Shown here: positions 1-9,053 of the stretch, one piece after another
How positions within the stretch are numbered: the first letter of the stretch is position 1
Layout: the number at the start of each line of letters is the position of its first letter
Assembly (NCBI GenBank): GCA_020832375.1
Contig: JAFIEW010000003.1
Span: 31,552 to 95,551 of the forward strand
From: Cyclobacteriaceae bacterium
GTDB lineage: Bacteria > Bacteroidota > Bacteroidia > Cytophagales > Cyclobacteriaceae
DNA length: 64,000 nt
Reading direction: 5' to 3'
Program-made: the position numbers and the translations under genes
The notes under the pieces: generated by a model
What the model was told of the DNA's origin: nothing
The model's input: the letters and a program-made list of their open reading frames with translations, nothing else
The model's database searches: none

Positions 1-666
1 ATTTCTAATGTAAGGTCCACCCCATGGATACTTAGCATTATCTCTTCCACCTTTGGCAGCATACTCCCATTCGGCCTCAGAGGGAAGCCTAAAATCAGGC
101 ATTTTAAACAAGCCCTCACCCGTTCTGTAGTCATTAAGGAATTCTGTTCTCCATTGAGAGAAATGACGAGCAGCCTTCCAGCTTACTCCTACAACAGGAT
201 AATCGTCAAAGGCAGGATGGAAATAATAATATTCAGTCATTGGCTCACCCATATGATGAGTGAAGTCTCTAGACCATACTGTAGTATCAGGGTAATAATT
301 TTCCATGATAAAATCCTCACCTAAAGAGCTTACAGAGTCCTCTAACATCGCATCCATATACTGTCGATATTTATTATTGGTAATCTCTGTTTCATCCATG
401 TAAAAACCTCCAATAGTGATTTGCTTATTGAAGTTAATCTGAGTTGCGGCTACATCTTGATCTGCAGCCCCCATGTGGAATGTACCTCCAGGTACGACTA
501 CCATTCCGAACGGGACAGTCATGACCCATCCGTCTCTACCCTGAACTCCAATGAGCTCTCCCTTAGCATCACCGCTACCTCCGAAGAGTCCGCAGCCTTG
601 AAAACCCAAAAGGGACACCATAGCTAAAGCCATGATTAAATTTTGTTTAACACCATTTTTATTCAT
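1..666 (-). CDS. gldK: GldK/PorK-type gliding and type IX secretion lipoprotein (partial)
   Basis: The gene runs off the left edge; the first 222 codons are present, starting at the ATG at 664-666. A hydrophobic leader ends in a lipobox (GFQGC, Cys25), so this is a predicted outer-membrane lipoprotein. The rest is a formylglycine-generating-enzyme/sulfatase-modifying fold: PGGTFHMG near residue 60, DETEITNNKYRQ near 93, and the RLPSEAEWEYAAKGGR signature near the edge. In GldK/PorK this fold is structural, part of the periplasmic ring of the type IX secretion system. The porP/sprF-type gene immediately upstream on the same strand matches the porP-porK order of Porphyromonas; gldL, gldM and gldN would be expected beyond the edge. 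GldJ is the closest alternative, but the porP neighbour favours GldK. Confidence 0.88.
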   Translation of the reverse strand, partial: MNKNGVKQNLIMALAMVSLLGFQGCGLFGGSGDAKGELIGVQGRDGWVMTVPFGMVVVPGGTFHMGAADQDVAATQINFNKQITIGGFYMDETEITNNKYRQYMDAMLEDSVSSLGEDFIMENYYPDTTVWSRDFTHHMGEPMTEYYYFHPAFDDYPVVGVSWKAARHFSQWRTEFLNDYRTGEGLFKMPDFRLPSEAEWEYAAKGGRDNAKYPWGGPYIRN

Positions 667-697
667 AACACACTGTTTCTTAATTGACACCTCGTAT

Positions 698-705
698 CAA
701 ATATA
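698..705 (-). promoter_or_regulatory. Possible -7 element of a gldK promoter
   Basis: On the minus strand the octamer reads TATATTTG, an exact match to the Bacteroidota -7 consensus TAnnTTTG, about 30 nt before the gldK ATG. No TTG is seen at the usual 19-nt spacing upstream, so only half of the promoter is supported. It would allow gldK to be transcribed separately from porP. Confidence 0.3.
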
Positions 706-794
706 TTGTAATAAAGCTCTAATGTATAAATTATCAATGACAACTGAATAAGGTCTGTAATATTTTTTGATAAAATGACAAAATAAACATCCCC

Positions 795-1757
795 TTATAA
801 TCTAAACCTTGGCGTTCGGATAATCTTCTGCGCAGCATCTGTAACTACGGGTAAAGAATAAATAATCATTACTTCATGAGAGGTGGCAGCCTTAGCTTCC
901 CTACCTTGAATGGTAAGATCAACAGAATAATTTAATTTCAATGAATTATCTTTAGTAAGGCCATAGCCCACAATAGCATAAACTGATTCCTGCTGACGAT
1001 AAAACAATCCTCCCCACATTTTTTCTTTATAAGTAGCTAAACCACCCAATTCAAATTGATAAGTAATAAAATCTGTTTTGACAAGAAATGAAGGGGTTAG
1101 GACTAGATTAAAGTTTGCTTCATAATCATATCCAAAGGTAGTGTAAAGGTGATTAGCTAAAGGATTTCTCATCTCACTGACCCCAAAATCAAATTCCGTC
1201 GGTAAAAGTCTTGTAACACTTACACCTGCATACCATTTTTCATTTCTAATGAATGCGCCTACGGACAAATCTGGTCGAACTTGGGATTCACGCCCTGATC
1301 CTAGAAGAGGGTCATCAGGGTCAATGGCCATATATTGATCAAAGTCTATGGTTTGGGAGAAAATGCCCAATCGAGCGCCAAGACTCAGTTTGGTTTTATC
1401 ATTCAGCCGCACATGATGGGAACCAGAAAGTTGAATTTCCATATTCTTCAATGGACCATGATCATCTTCTACAATATGAAGGCCTACACCTGTACGGATA
1501 GTAGAAAATACAGTATTTAGACTAACCATGTTGGTAGTAGGTGCGCCTCTCATGTTGGAGGTAGTACGATAGCCCGCCCACTGAGAGCGATGAATTGCTG
1601 ATATAGTCGTAAGACCTTCAACCCCTGCAAAAGCAGGGTTGTAATAAAGCGTATTAAACATATACTGATTGAATTGTGCGTCTTGTTGAGCTTTTGACTC
1701 AGTGTAACCCACAAACAGTAAAGACAAAACGAATAAGGCGCTGTAAAAAATTTTCAT
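795..1757 (-). CDS. porP: PorP/SprF family type IX secretion outer-membrane protein
   Basis: A 320-residue protein with an N-terminal signal peptide (about residues 1-23, ending ESKAQ) followed by the family hallmark QFNQYMFNTLYYNPAFAG near residues 28-45. The rest is rich in alternating beta strands, as expected of an outer-membrane barrel. Length is typical for PorP/SprF, which helps anchor or assemble type IX secretion and gliding components at the outer membrane. It lies 128 bp upstream of gldK on the same strand, the order seen in porPKLMN clusters. Many genomes hold several PorP/SprF paralogues; the gldK neighbour makes this the core copy by inference. Confidence 0.88.
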   Translation of the reverse strand: MKIFYSALFVLSLLFVGYTESKAQQDAQFNQYMFNTLYYNPAFAGVEGLTTISAIHRSQWAGYRTTSNMRGAPTTNMVSLNTVFSTIRTGVGLHIVEDDHGPLKNMEIQLSGSHHVRLNDKTKLSLGARLGIFSQTIDFDQYMAIDPDDPLLGSGRESQVRPDLSVGAFIRNEKWYAGVSVTRLLPTEFDFGVSEMRNPLANHLYTTFGYDYEANFNLVLTPSFLVKTDFITYQFELGGLATYKEKMWGGLFYRQQESVYAIVGYGLTKDNSLKLNYSVDLTIQGREAKAATSHEVMIIYSLPVVTDAAQKIIRTPRFRL

Positions 1758-1886
1758 ACACTCTTCTTTAATGAACGTATAAATATATCAATACTTTTCG
1801 TATAAAAACAAGAAATTGAAAAAAAGTTCATGCATATGTTTAAACTAAGCCTTACAACTTTCTCAAATTGAGTATTTTATACTTTT

Positions 1887-2669
1887 TCATTCTCTACACT
1901 TTCTTATATACATTTCAATAGCTCCTGTCATAGAAGGCGCATTGGGTAGAGGAGCTTCGATGTCAAGAATTAAGCCCGCATCTCTTACAGCCTTGGCTGT
2001 AGTTGGTCCGAATGCTGCGATTCTAGTATCGTTTTGTTTAAAATCAGGGAAATTATCAAACAAGGATGCTATCCCCGAAGGACTAAAGAAGGCAATAATA
2101 TCATAGTTAACATCAGCCAAATCAGACAAATCTGCCGAGACTGTTCGATAAATAATCGCTTCTTTAAAGTTATACCCGTTGTCGGTCAAGAAATCAGGAA
2201 TATCATCTTTTCGAATGTCAGAGCAAGGAAATAGATACTTTTCATTTTTATGCTTCTTTAGTATTTCGATCAGATCTTCAGCTGTACGGTAGCCTGTAAA
2301 TATTTTCCTTTTTCTAATGACTATGTACTTCTGTAAATAGTTGGCAGTTTGATCTGAGACACAGAAATATTTCATATCACTGGGTACCTCTACCCTACTT
2401 TCCTTTGCCAAACGAAAAAAATGATCTACAGCATTTCTACTCGTAAGAATTACAGCTGTGTGACTCAAGATATCGATCTTCTGCTTCCTAAAGTCTTTAA
2501 TATCTGTTGGCTCAATTTTTATAAAAGGACGAAAGTCTACTTTTAGTTTAAATTTATCTCTTAATTGAAAATAAGGAGACCTCTCATCTGAGGGCTCGGG
2601 CTGAGATACCAAAATGCTTTTAACGTCTTTCAGTCTGTCTTTGGATAATTTTAATTTGCCTTCGCTCAT
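1887..2669 (-). CDS. hemD: Uroporphyrinogen-III synthase
   Basis: A 260-residue soluble protein with the two-lobed Rossmann-like pattern of HemD: an N-terminal lobe with SILVSQPEP, a central VILTSRNAVDHFF segment, and a C-terminal lobe with DIIAFFSPSGIASLF and the conserved ending IAAFGPTTAKAVRDAG. HemD cyclises hydroxymethylbilane to uroporphyrinogen III in haem/sirohaem synthesis. The family is poorly conserved and has no invariant catalytic residue, so the call rests on this pattern. It sits between a DUF4271 membrane protein and porP, far from other haem genes; this linkage to type IX secretion genes is known in other Bacteroidota. Confidence 0.82.
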   Translation of the reverse strand: MSEGKLKLSKDRLKDVKSILVSQPEPSDERSPYFQLRDKFKLKVDFRPFIKIEPTDIKDFRKQKIDILSHTAVILTSRNAVDHFFRLAKESRVEVPSDMKYFCVSDQTANYLQKYIVIRKRKIFTGYRTAEDLIEILKKHKNEKYLFPCSDIRKDDIPDFLTDNGYNFKEAIIYRTVSADLSDLADVNYDIIAFFSPSGIASLFDNFPDFKQNDTRIAAFGPTTAKAVRDAGLILDIEAPLPNAPSMTGAIEMYIRKCRE

Positions 2670-2709
2670 AACTGGTATTTGATTCAGCTAATTTGTTCTA
2701 ATTTTTGAT

Positions 2710-3813
2710 CTATTTGAATATCAAATAGTAAACCCCAAAAAAGGGGATTATTTCTGAGGCGCAAAGATAGCAAATTATATAAACACTTCTAAATGAAAGA
2801 GTAGGTCTAAGCTTCGTATATAAAATTAAATAAAAAACAACGGATATCAGTAACAAAAAATATGGGATAGTTTGCTCGAAAAAGAAAATTATCTGACTCA
2901 ATGGCGAGTTAAACAAATAATATACTATCATAACAATGCCTAATACCCAGAAGCATAAACTAAAAAATGATATGAAAAAAGCCGTATGAAAATGAGATAT
3001 TACTGATATTCCAAAGGCATTAGCTATTAAATTAACAAAGACCTTCTTAAAAAACAGCAAAATAAAAACGATAATTACACCTGTTAAATACGATAGAAGT
3101 AACGCGTGACTATCGTGAAGTACTCCAAATAGAGGGCTATCTATAATGAAAAAATGGGTAAAGGGGAGATGAAGAAAAGATGTTATGATACTCAATAAAA
3201 GTATCTGGGCAATGAATGAAACATCCATGCCTCTTCCCACGCTAGAACCACTAAAACGGTCTTCGACCTTAAAACGAATGAGGTCGTTTAACCATAAAAG
3301 TAATGGTGAACTCATTGTGGACTTAGCAATCGCTAAACTTCCCACTAAAAACAAAATCGTCAACAGAATGAAATCGTCAAATAGCCCAAATTCTTTGGGA
3401 ATAGGTAAATTCAAAGCATTTGACTCAGAGCTTATTAAAGCCTTACTCTTTAATAGTTGTAATTCCACTTCCTCAGGAATCATCTGTTGGGTATGATAGA
3501 AATACAACTTTTGAATCAATTGCCCTCGGTATAAGGCTGGTATTTTAAAACTTGTCTCTTCGGTGAAGCTTTTGTAGATATGACCATTTATTGAAACAGA
3601 GGTTTCTAAAGGAACTTTTAAAAATAAAGTATCACTTTTTAGTAGCTTTAAATCAGATAAATCAATTTGAAAGCCGCTTACTTTTCCTCCTAAACTCTCA
3701 GCATCAAGATCTCTACCTTTTTCATCCAAATATTTAAAAGACTGATAGGAATGTGCCTTAAAACTCGTAATGGTCATGAAACATAAAAGTATTACTTTAA
3801 AAAGACTACGCAT
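2710..3813 (-). CDS. DUF4271 domain multi-pass membrane protein
   Basis: A 367-residue protein with a signal-like N-terminus (residues 1-22), a soluble segment to about residue 145, then six to seven hydrophobic helices to the C-terminus. The membrane part matches the Bacteroidota-specific DUF4271 architecture, and DUF4271 genes are commonly found next to hemD, as here. The function is unknown. The start overlaps the 3' end of the glycosyl-phosphotransferase gene by 8 bp, so the two are probably cotranscribed. Inference only: a role in envelope or type IX secretion biogenesis, based on the downstream porP-gldK genes. Confidence 0.7.
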   Translation of the reverse strand: MRSLFKVILLCFMTITSFKAHSYQSFKYLDEKGRDLDAESLGGKVSGFQIDLSDLKLLKSDTLFLKVPLETSVSINGHIYKSFTEETSFKIPALYRGQLIQKLYFYHTQQMIPEEVELQLLKSKALISSESNALNLPIPKEFGLFDDFILLTILFLVGSLAIAKSTMSSPLLLWLNDLIRFKVEDRFSGSSVGRGMDVSFIAQILLLSIITSFLHLPFTHFFIIDSPLFGVLHDSHALLLSYLTGVIIVFILLFFKKVFVNLIANAFGISVISHFHTAFFISFFSLCFWVLGIVMIVYYLFNSPLSQIIFFFEQTIPYFLLLISVVFYLILYTKLRPTLSFRSVYIICYLCASEIIPFFGVYYLIFK

Positions 3814-4816
3814 GTTTTGCTCTCTTTAAATATTCTACCGCAGTTAAAATAAAAAGAGAGCTGATACCCCAAATTCCAAATAGAACATTAGGACTTAGTT
3901 CTCTAAAATAAAACACCACAGAAAAAAGAATTACCTGAACAATGACTAAAACAAAGAGTGCTGTTGGTTGAACTAAACCTTTGTCAAGTAGTACATGATG
4001 GATGTGATTTTTATCAGGACGAAACGGGGATTTACCATTTAAGATCCTACTGATAAAAACCCTAAAAGTATCAAGAATTGGTAGTCCAACTATAGAGAGT
4101 GCTATTATTGGTGCATTCGGCTCTCTTGAGTAATATATATATAACAAAGCTACCGTAGCTAAAAGAAATCCTAAAACAAGAGAGCCGTTATCTCCCATAA
4201 AAATTCTAGCTGAAGTAATATTAAACCTAAGAAAACCTCCTACAGCTCCAAAAATCGAAAAACACAAAATAGAAACTGAAGAGTTAATGGTAATAAATAA
4301 CAAACCAAAAACAAAAAAAGAAAAAGAAAGTAGACTACCCGCTAAACCATCCATACCATCTATTAAGTTCACAGCGTTGGTTATTGCTATTATCACAATA
4401 AAAGAAATCAACATCCCCAGCCAGATAGGAATTTCATAAATAAAAAATATACCACTAAAAGAACGAATATAAATCTCACCAACCATCACTATAATTCCGG
4501 CTGCCAATACTTGTACTACCACTTTTTTAAAAGGACTTATACTCATAAGATCATCTTGCACACCCAAGAAAAAAACTAACATGGAAGCAGCAAGAACTTT
4601 TTGTGTATAAAAATCAACTTCACCAAATATCAAAAATCCAGATAGAAAGGCGGCAAAAATAGCTATGCCTCCTAACCTTGGGGTTACATTGGTATGTATA
4701 GACCGCAAATTGGGCTGATCTAAGAGCTTACGACGATACGCAACATGTATAATGCTTGGTATAGCAAAAGCCGCTAACAAAAATGACCATACTATTGCGA
4801 AAAGAGTGTCCAACAT
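3806..4816 (-). CDS. WecA-like polyprenyl-phosphate N-acetylhexosamine-1-phosphate transferase
   Basis: A 336-residue, roughly ten-helix inner-membrane enzyme of the MraY/WecA superfamily. Visible motifs are the Asp pair in VQDDLMS (88-89), NLIDGMDGLAG (150-160), FMGDNGS (206-212) and the WecA-type HIHH (271-274). These bind Mg2+ and UDP-sugar and transfer sugar-1-phosphate to undecaprenyl phosphate, the first step in O-antigen, capsule or other surface glycan synthesis. The HxHH motif favours WecA over MraY. It is first in a minus-strand run and overlaps the next gene. The exact sugar cannot be read from sequence. Confidence 0.85.
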   Translation of the reverse strand: MLDTLFAIVWSFLLAAFAIPSIIHVAYRRKLLDQPNLRSIHTNVTPRLGGIAIFAAFLSGFLIFGEVDFYTQKVLAASMLVFFLGVQDDLMSISPFKKVVVQVLAAGIIVMVGEIYIRSFSGIFFIYEIPIWLGMLISFIVIIAITNAVNLIDGMDGLAGSLLSFSFFVFGLLFITINSSVSILCFSIFGAVGGFLRFNITSARIFMGDNGSLVLGFLLATVALLYIYYSREPNAPIIALSIVGLPILDTFRVFISRILNGKSPFRPDKNHIHHVLLDKGLVQPTALFVLVIVQVILFSVVFYFRELSPNVLFGIWGISSLFILTAVEYLKRAKHA

Positions 4817-5449
4817 ATATTAACTTATATCTTTTTTCCAAAAACAAAACTAACATAATTCTAGTGACCAAGTGAAAATATATTAAAATTTCCCATTATC
4901 ACATATTGTGCCTTTAAACATTAAGTATTTTAAGCTGAAAAACAATTTAATGAAAACCATATCAAAAATTGTGAATTAACAGCGTAGTGAAGGCTCATGG
5001 TTAGGCTTATAAAATCACCTAACTATTATCAATAAAAGAATTGCACATTCATTCAATAAAAAAAGCCTGTTTTCTTAAGCAGCACCAATAAAGACAGCAA
5101 CTACTTCTTGTCTTCAATGCTTAAGTTCACCAGCAATCGATATAAAATATAAACATAAAAACTCAGGAAATTTTAAAAAAACCTTCGAAGTATGCTTAAA
5201 TGACGTGAAGTCATTCTAGTTCAAAGCGTATTGTAACATATAAAGCATACATCAACTCATGCCCCTTAATTATGAAGAGACCATAATGATAGTATTTTGC
5301 TAAAAATTTAACTTAACCCTTTTCTTAACCTATCATCATTTGGGATTTTTAAATATTTGCCCTTTATAAAGCTCAAGAGAAATCTTCAATCTAAGTTTAC
5401 TCCAACTATTATACCCAAATGAAGGAAATTGGCCCAGGCTAGTCAATAA
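4817..5449. other. Intergenic region, 633 bp, no gene recognised
   Basis: AT-rich spacer with no open frame showing conserved motifs. A small dyad (AATGAC-GTGAA-GTCATT) lies near 5199-5215. No strong terminator follows the TonB receptor gene, whose stop codon is at 5450. It must hold the promoter of the WecA-like gene, but no clear TAnnTTTG was found. Confidence 0.4.
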
Positions 5450-7846
5450 TTAGATCTCTACGATAATACCTATGGTAGGTAGTATTGTTCCTTGAGGGTT
5501 GTTTAGAAAATTAGGTAAAAATTGCGAGGGATTATCAGGGTTTACAATAGGATTTCCAGCAGCATCTTTCTGCACACTTAAGTTGGGCTGTAATTCTGTT
5601 TGAAAATTGGTAATATTTTGCACATCAAGAAATAGGTTTAAACTCCACTTATCAAAGAAGTATTTTTTGTCTACCCTTAAATCAAGCTGTTGAAAATTTC
5701 CAGCTCTTAGTGAATTAAGTCGATTAAAATCAGGTATGCCTTGACCTCTGATATTCCAGTTTTCAATTCTAAGGCTTCGGTCAAGGTCAAAAGGAGTAAA
5801 AGGTGCGCCTCCAGAAAAGAGCCATCTAACTGCCAACTCCCAATTTCTTTTAAATGCTTTACCTCCTGTGAGGCTGACAATATGTCGATTATCCCAAGCG
5901 CTAGGAAGAAATGTCCCTGTACCATCAGTAAATTCACTTCTTACCAATGTATAAGCTGCCAAACCATAGAATCCACGTGTAAGCTGCTGCTCCGCAAGAA
6001 ACTCAAGCCCATAAGCTCTACCCTCCGAGTCAGGAGATGCTGGCTCATTGCCAATGACACCAAAGTCCCCTCCTAAATTGGCAAGCGATATTTGATCCCG
6101 AAGTAGAAACGGATAGTCAAAGTAGCGCTTATAAAAGCCTTCTACCGTAAGTCGTGTACCTACTCCAAAAAGGTATTCAAAGCCACTGACTAACTGATTA
6201 CTTTGTATGTATCGAATACCATTATTTTTATTTTCTAGCTCTCCAGTATCTGTATCTCTATAACCTAAAATGGTATAAGGAGGTAGTTGATAATAAATCC
6301 CTGTATTAAAATTCCAGCTAAATTCACGCGTAAACTGATAAGAAGCACTTAGCCTTGGAGAAAGCTGCTCTAAAGGATTAGCCATATCTCTTGAATAGTC
6401 ATTAAAATCTGTTCTTATACCCAAGGATAGATTAAGCTTATCATTGAAAAATGGCCGGCTAGCTTGGGCAAAAAAGCCAAACTTATTCATGTCTAATTCG
6501 GAAAAAAAGTCGATTACCTCTACTCCACTTGGGGCTACGATTCTATTAAAAGTACGATTATTATATCGAGCAAATTCATAATTAAGGCCATAGTTCATCT
6601 CTAAACCCCATTTGTTTCGGTAGTCTTCCCAACGCAACTTATTTTCAATCTCTTGCGATAAATAATCTAAAATGAGATTATCTGGATCGCTATCATCATT
6701 ATTTTGAAACTTGAAAGACCTATTGTTGAGCATAGATCTAGAAAGCACAAGCGTACTAAAACCATTTTTCCTAAAGCGCTCAAGTTTGGCACCGATAGTG
6801 TAGTTCCACTGCTCAAAAATAGGGAGATTGTTTAGTAAAAAGTCTTGTTCTGGAGTACCTCCCGCCTCTTCATTAAGGCTAAACTGATCTAAGGCACCGA
6901 TACTGAGTACCGACAGCTTAGTTTTTTCATTGATATTCCAAGTATATTTGGTTTGGTAGTCATTATAAATCGGTAAAAACGGTAGACCGATAATCGAGAA
7001 TAGAAACTGTAAATATGAACGACGAGCGGAAAATACAAAGGTAGAATTATCACTCACAGGGCCTTCGACAAAGATTCCTAAATCACTTGCTCCAACTACC
7101 GCATTGAGCGCCCATTTATCGTCTCTTCCATCAATTTGAACAAATTCAAAAATAGAACTTAGGGTATTATCCCGATTAACAGGAAAGGCTCCGCTGTAGA
7201 AGTCTACTCTCTTGATCAAATCTACATTGATCATACCGACTGGTCCACCAGAAGCTCCTTGCGTCTGAAAGTGATTGATTACAGGAATCTCGATACCATC
7301 AAGAAAAAATTTATTTTCATTGGGAGCTCCCCCCCTTATAATTATGTCATTGCGAAATGATACAGTGGAAGCTACTCCAGGAAGAGATCGAATTACCTGA
7401 GAAACATCTCTGTTTCCACCAGGGCTACGGCGGATTTGATTTGCCCCTAAGCTCCTCACCGAAAGTGGCGTTTCTGAGGTTTTGGTAAATGCTGTTGCGC
7501 TAATCTCTACACCTTCCAAGTTTTGTGTGTCTTCCCTTAACTCCACATTTACAGTAGCTGGTCGTGCTCTAGTAACTTGTATATCCAGCACCGCTTCCGT
7601 ACGATATCCAACAGAACGAACCTCTATCGAGTATACTCCTGGATCAAGGCCACTAATTTCAAAATTACCCTCTAAATCTGTGCTTCCACCCTTTTCTGTA
7701 TCTTTCACGAGCACATTTGCGAAGGGAACTGGCTCGTTGGTGTTAGCTTCTCTTACCTTTCCCCTGATAACACCACTTTGAGCTAGTAAGTCAAAAGAGA
7801 AGACAAGCAATATCAGCAGGCTTATAATGAAGTAGTATTGTTTCAT
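5450..7846 (-). CDS. TonB-dependent outer-membrane receptor with carboxypeptidase-regulatory-like domain
   Basis: A 798-residue protein. Residues 1-22 are a signal peptide (ending LLAQ). Residues 26-105 form a beta-sandwich of the CarboxypepD_reg-like type (GVIRGKVREANTNEPVPFA start). Residues 125-220 are a TonB plug (SQVIRSLPGVAS, then NDIIIRGGAPNENKFFLDG). The remainder is a beta-barrel ending in hydrophobic IVEI. Such receptors import siderophores, glycans or other large ligands with TonB-ExbBD energy. There is no SusD partner, so it is not a classic SusC. It is monocistronic by spacing. The ligand is unknown; metal or siderophore uptake is possible but not shown. Confidence 0.9.
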   Translation of the reverse strand: MKQYYFIISLLILLVFSFDLLAQSGVIRGKVREANTNEPVPFANVLVKDTEKGGSTDLEGNFEISGLDPGVYSIEVRSVGYRTEAVLDIQVTRARPATVNVELREDTQNLEGVEISATAFTKTSETPLSVRSLGANQIRRSPGGNRDVSQVIRSLPGVASTVSFRNDIIIRGGAPNENKFFLDGIEIPVINHFQTQGASGGPVGMINVDLIKRVDFYSGAFPVNRDNTLSSIFEFVQIDGRDDKWALNAVVGASDLGIFVEGPVSDNSTFVFSARRSYLQFLFSIIGLPFLPIYNDYQTKYTWNINEKTKLSVLSIGALDQFSLNEEAGGTPEQDFLLNNLPIFEQWNYTIGAKLERFRKNGFSTLVLSRSMLNNRSFKFQNNDDSDPDNLILDYLSQEIENKLRWEDYRNKWGLEMNYGLNYEFARYNNRTFNRIVAPSGVEVIDFFSELDMNKFGFFAQASRPFFNDKLNLSLGIRTDFNDYSRDMANPLEQLSPRLSASYQFTREFSWNFNTGIYYQLPPYTILGYRDTDTGELENKNNGIRYIQSNQLVSGFEYLFGVGTRLTVEGFYKRYFDYPFLLRDQISLANLGGDFGVIGNEPASPDSEGRAYGLEFLAEQQLTRGFYGLAAYTLVRSEFTDGTGTFLPSAWDNRHIVSLTGGKAFKRNWELAVRWLFSGGAPFTPFDLDRSLRIENWNIRGQGIPDFNRLNSLRAGNFQQLDLRVDKKYFFDKWSLNLFLDVQNITNFQTELQPNLSVQKDAAGNPIVNPDNPSQFLPNFLNNPQGTILPTIGIIVEI

Positions 7847-8633
7847 AGGTAATGGCTTGGTAAATTTGATTTTAAAATCGGTATATTCAACTAATCAATT
7901 AAGCTGGGCACCATTTTCTTCATGATACCCCAAAACAGCCTTAAAACATAATAAGTTTTATATTGGTAAAAATGTATGCCTTTTTATAACCAAAAAAGTG
8001 AATGTTTTATGAAATAGGGTATTTTTACTTAGGCCAGAGCTGACCTTAAGAATGACAAGCGATAAGCAAAACTGAAAACTAAACTTTTATAAATACAGTT
8101 AAAAACGAATTGCTACCCAATCGCCAAAGGAAAAAAATAGTAGTAAAATAATCAGTAAACTAGTTTGCCATCACAGTAAGAAAATCTATATAGGGTCTGC
8201 TTAAAAATAGCTAAATTGTTGATAAATAAATCATAAAGTTTAGGCTTTATTTATCTGATTGCATAGTTTTTTAAGCAAAAATGGCGAAAATGCTTGCACC
8301 AAAATGTCTTAGATCGACATTTTGTAGCTTAGCCCCAAGTACAACATCTTCTTTGTTGGCTTCAGCTCGAGGTATATCAATACATCTTTTCTTTGCCGCC
8401 TCGAATCTGCAGTACTTGGGACTTTTTAAGCAAGCCCTTTATAAAGCGTGTTGGGGCAAATAATCGAATTTAGAGAGTAATTTCTTGACGACCTCCAGCG
8501 AAGAAATATGGACTAATAATAACCTCTTTACTTAATGTATACAATAGCATTCAATGGTTCATAGAATGCTTATTTATTTAAAAAAGACGCTATTAATAGC
8601 ACACTATAGCCAAAAAACTGCTCATTAGGCATC
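7847..8633. other. Intergenic region with one copy of the dispersed repeat
   Basis: 787 bp between the TonB receptor start and the end of the NTF2-like gene. The centre (8192-8438) is a copy of the four-member repeat. The flanks are AT-rich and show no gene. The short plus-strand open frame at 8281-8463 lies largely inside the repeat and is not supported as a gene. Confidence 0.55.
8192..8438 (+). repeat. MITE-like dispersed repeat, copy 1 (variant centre)
   Basis: Ends are AGGGTCTGCTTAAAAA and the reverse complement of AGGGCTTGCTTAAAAA, a near-perfect 16-bp terminal inverted repeat. Taking GGG as the true end, the flanks are TATATA (8187-8192) and TTTATA (8438-8443), a 5/6 match that could be a target duplication. 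The left half (AAATTGTTGATAAATAAATC, GAAAATGCTTGCAC, CATTTTGTAGCTTAGCC) and the right end (GCCGCCTCGAATC onward) match the other copies. The middle, between CCCCAAG and GCCGCC, is shorter and unrelated to theirs, so this copy defines a variant subfamily. Confidence 0.75.
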
Positions 8634-9053
8634 TTAATCTTCCCTGATTGCGGTAGCTCTAAAAATTAATCCGTCTTTAATTTCATAGACCATTACCAAA
8701 AGTAAGGCTTCGTTTTGTCCCTGTCTACCAGTAATTTTTTCATAGTCTATCACTTTATTGCCAATTACAATTCTATTAAGAAGCTCGCTATGCAGTTCAG
8801 GCGAATCTTGAAAAAGTTGAGCATAGATAGCTTTTACATTATTTAAGCCTCTTACCTTAGGCTGCTTTCCTAAATAATCCCATAGCTCAGCTTCAGGATG
8901 AAATGTTTCAATAAAGCGATTGATGTCTCTTTTATTATAAGCTTCTAATTGCTCTTGCACAACCTGCTCGGCGGTAAGCCTTTCTTGAGCACTCATCCCA
9001 CCGTAGATAATAGAAAAAATAAGGCTTAGTATCAGTTTAGGAAACTTCTTCAT
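8634..9053 (-). CDS. Secreted SnoaL/NTF2-like protein
   Basis: 139 residues from the ATG at 9051-9053, chosen because it begins a clean signal peptide (MKKFPKLILSLIF, cleavage near GGMSAQ). An upstream in-frame start adds seven residues but increases overlap with the serine dehydratase gene. The mature part (LTAEQVVQEQLEAYNKRDIN, FIETFHPEAELWDY) follows the SnoaL-like / nuclear-transport-factor-2 cone fold. Members range from isomerases to ligand-binding proteins, so no reaction is assigned. It overlaps the upstream sdaA by 17 bp and is probably cotranscribed with it. Confidence 0.7.
   Translation of the reverse strand: MKKFPKLILSLIFSIIYGGMSAQERLTAEQVVQEQLEAYNKRDINRFIETFHPEAELWDYLGKQPKVRGLNNVKAIYAQLFQDSPELHSELLNRIVIGNKVIDYEKITGRQGQNEALLLVMVYEIKDGLIFRATAIRED

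Noticed and set aside
421..627. Plus-strand 68-codon frame
   Set aside because: It lies opposite gldK and has no independent support.
5199..5215. AATGAC-GTGAA-GTCATT dyad
   Set aside because: Only 6 bp of stem, no T run, and not near a gene end; probably chance.
8281..8463. Plus-strand 60-codon open frame
   Set aside because: Falls largely inside repeat copy 1 and its sequence is explained by the repeat.
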